Shown one piece after another: positions 5,843-6,291 of a stretch of 6,291 nt of DNA. A program made the translations under genes and the position numbers. Position 1 is the first letter of the stretch, and each line of letters starts with the position of its first letter. Source of the DNA: Deltaproteobacteria bacterium. GTDB lineage: Bacteria > Desulfobacterota > Desulfobaccia > Desulfobaccales > 0-14-0-80-60-11. The notes below the pieces were generated by a model that was given only the letters and a program-made list of their open reading frames with translations, was not told the DNA's origin and ran no database searches. Location of the stretch: positions 1-6,291 of the forward strand of contig JAMCQY010000296.1 in NCBI GenBank assembly GCA_023381945.1, given 5' to 3'.

Positions 5843-6284
5843 AACTTTCCTCCTTGGAGATTAACCGTGGATGTTCTTTTGGATTGCAAATATAATCAAC
5901 AAAGGCATTAAATCTTGGAACCGTCCATAAAGGAAATGATGAATCGAGAGAATCTGATTTACAAATTATTGCATGATCTATTTTGCGAATTATGCCAGTT
6001 CGTCCATAATGAAAATTTATATCCGCAAGATGCGCAAGATTTAGCCAAAATGGAGCTTGTCGCTTGAAAGCATCACTACCTCCTAAAAAGATTCCTTGGA
6101 ACTTTGGAAGCAAGGGAAAAACTTCCGAGAATTTCATTCCATCTTGCACCGCCAAATACCACGGCCAATCGGCGGGCAACTTTTCAAGCCATTTAAGTGA
6201 GAAATCCAAACTTTTATTTCCTGCCGCTACAATGTCAGGACAAACAGCGAGATAAGGAATTCCAATTTGGTAGGCTTTATCCAA
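5829..6284 (-). CDS. TGT-like 7-deazaguanine DNA-modification protein (phage DpdA type), N-terminus missing
   Basis: The 151 visible residues follow the second half of a tRNA-guanine-transglycosylase barrel in order: AVCPDIVAAG (13-22), YLAVQDG (43-49, the guanine-binding Gln region), GIFLGGSDAFK (64-74, the TGT GGLAVGE loop), FHYGRTGIIRKID (91-103, a His-x-Gly-Arg typical of phage members), and KSDSLDSSFPLW (109-120), which aligns with the TGT catalytic GxDxFDCxxPTR. Asp114 is the likely nucleophile. The Cys/His zinc site of true tRNA TGTs is absent, as in DpdA-type proteins that place 7-deazaguanines in DNA. The frame opens at TTG 6284, and an in-frame TGA lies at 6290-6288, so the N-terminal part (about 70-90 residues, with the first catalytic Asp) is not joined in this frame. 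It could be a frameshifted pseudogene or a short form. The gene is much AT-richer than its neighbours, suggesting separate acquisition. Family placement is from motif memory. Confidence 0.65.
   Translation of the reverse strand: MDKAYQIGIPYLAVCPDIVAAGNKSLDFSLKWLEKLPADWPWYLAVQDGMKFSEVFPLLPKFQGIFLGGSDAFKRQAPFWLNLAHLADINFHYGRTGIIRKIDHAIICKSDSLDSSFPLWTVPRFNAFVDYICNPKEHPRLISKEESYVLS
5849..5855 (-). promoter_or_regulatory. Consensus ribosome binding site of the 28-residue ORF
   Basis: AAGGAGG, 6 bases before ATG 5842 and inside the 3' end of the DpdA-like gene. It is the main reason for calling the small ORF. Confidence 0.6.
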
Positions 6285-6291
6285 TCTTCAT

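Overview
The window holds part of a lambda-like head-morphogenesis and DNA-packaging module of a tailed phage or prophage, read entirely on the minus strand from high to low coordinates. The gene order (large terminase, small HTH gene, gpW-like connector, gpB-like portal, S49 head protease with a nested scaffold, decoration protein) and the protein motifs are those of a siphovirus of the lambda gpA/gpB/gpC type. The structural genes are very GC-rich (44 of 60 bases in the stretch I counted, 2581-2640). A Gram-negative, high-GC host, possibly a deltaproteobacterium in the broad sense, is a guess from general resemblance only.

Layout, right to left. At 6284-5829 lies an AT-rich gene (20 of 60 bases are G/C at 5881-5940) for a tRNA-guanine-transglycosylase-like protein of the phage DpdA type, the family tied to 7-deazaguanine DNA modification. 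Its N-terminus is missing and an in-frame stop sits just upstream, at the window edge. A 28-codon ORF with a perfect Shine-Dalgarno sequence overlaps its end (5842-5756). A short AT-rich leader with a possible -10 box precedes the large terminase (5661-3718). The terminase is coupled by ATGA to a 72-residue excisionase-like helix-turn-helix protein (3721-3503).

The 130-base gap at 3502-3373 is unusual. It holds a 20-bp/10-bp tandem repeat array that runs into a rho-independent terminator facing the direction of transcription, 16 bases ahead of the gpW-like start. Then come gpW-like (3372-3151), portal (3154-1544, ATGA overlap), S49 protease (1557-196, 14-base overlap) and, inside its 3' end with its own strong ribosome binding site, an in-frame scaffold start at 672 (as in lambda C/Nu3). 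The capsid decoration protein starts at 157 and runs off the left edge.

How the genes work together: the portal seeds the procapsid with the scaffold domain, the protease matures it, the decoration protein stabilises the expanded capsid, the terminase cuts and pumps DNA through the portal, and the gpW-like protein closes the connector for tail joining. The major capsid protein would be expected just beyond position 1. The points most worth a second look are the DpdA-like gene beside the packaging genes, the repeat-terminator cassette splitting the packaging operon, the deviant ATPase motifs of the terminase, and the HTH gene placed after the terminase with no small terminase visible before it.
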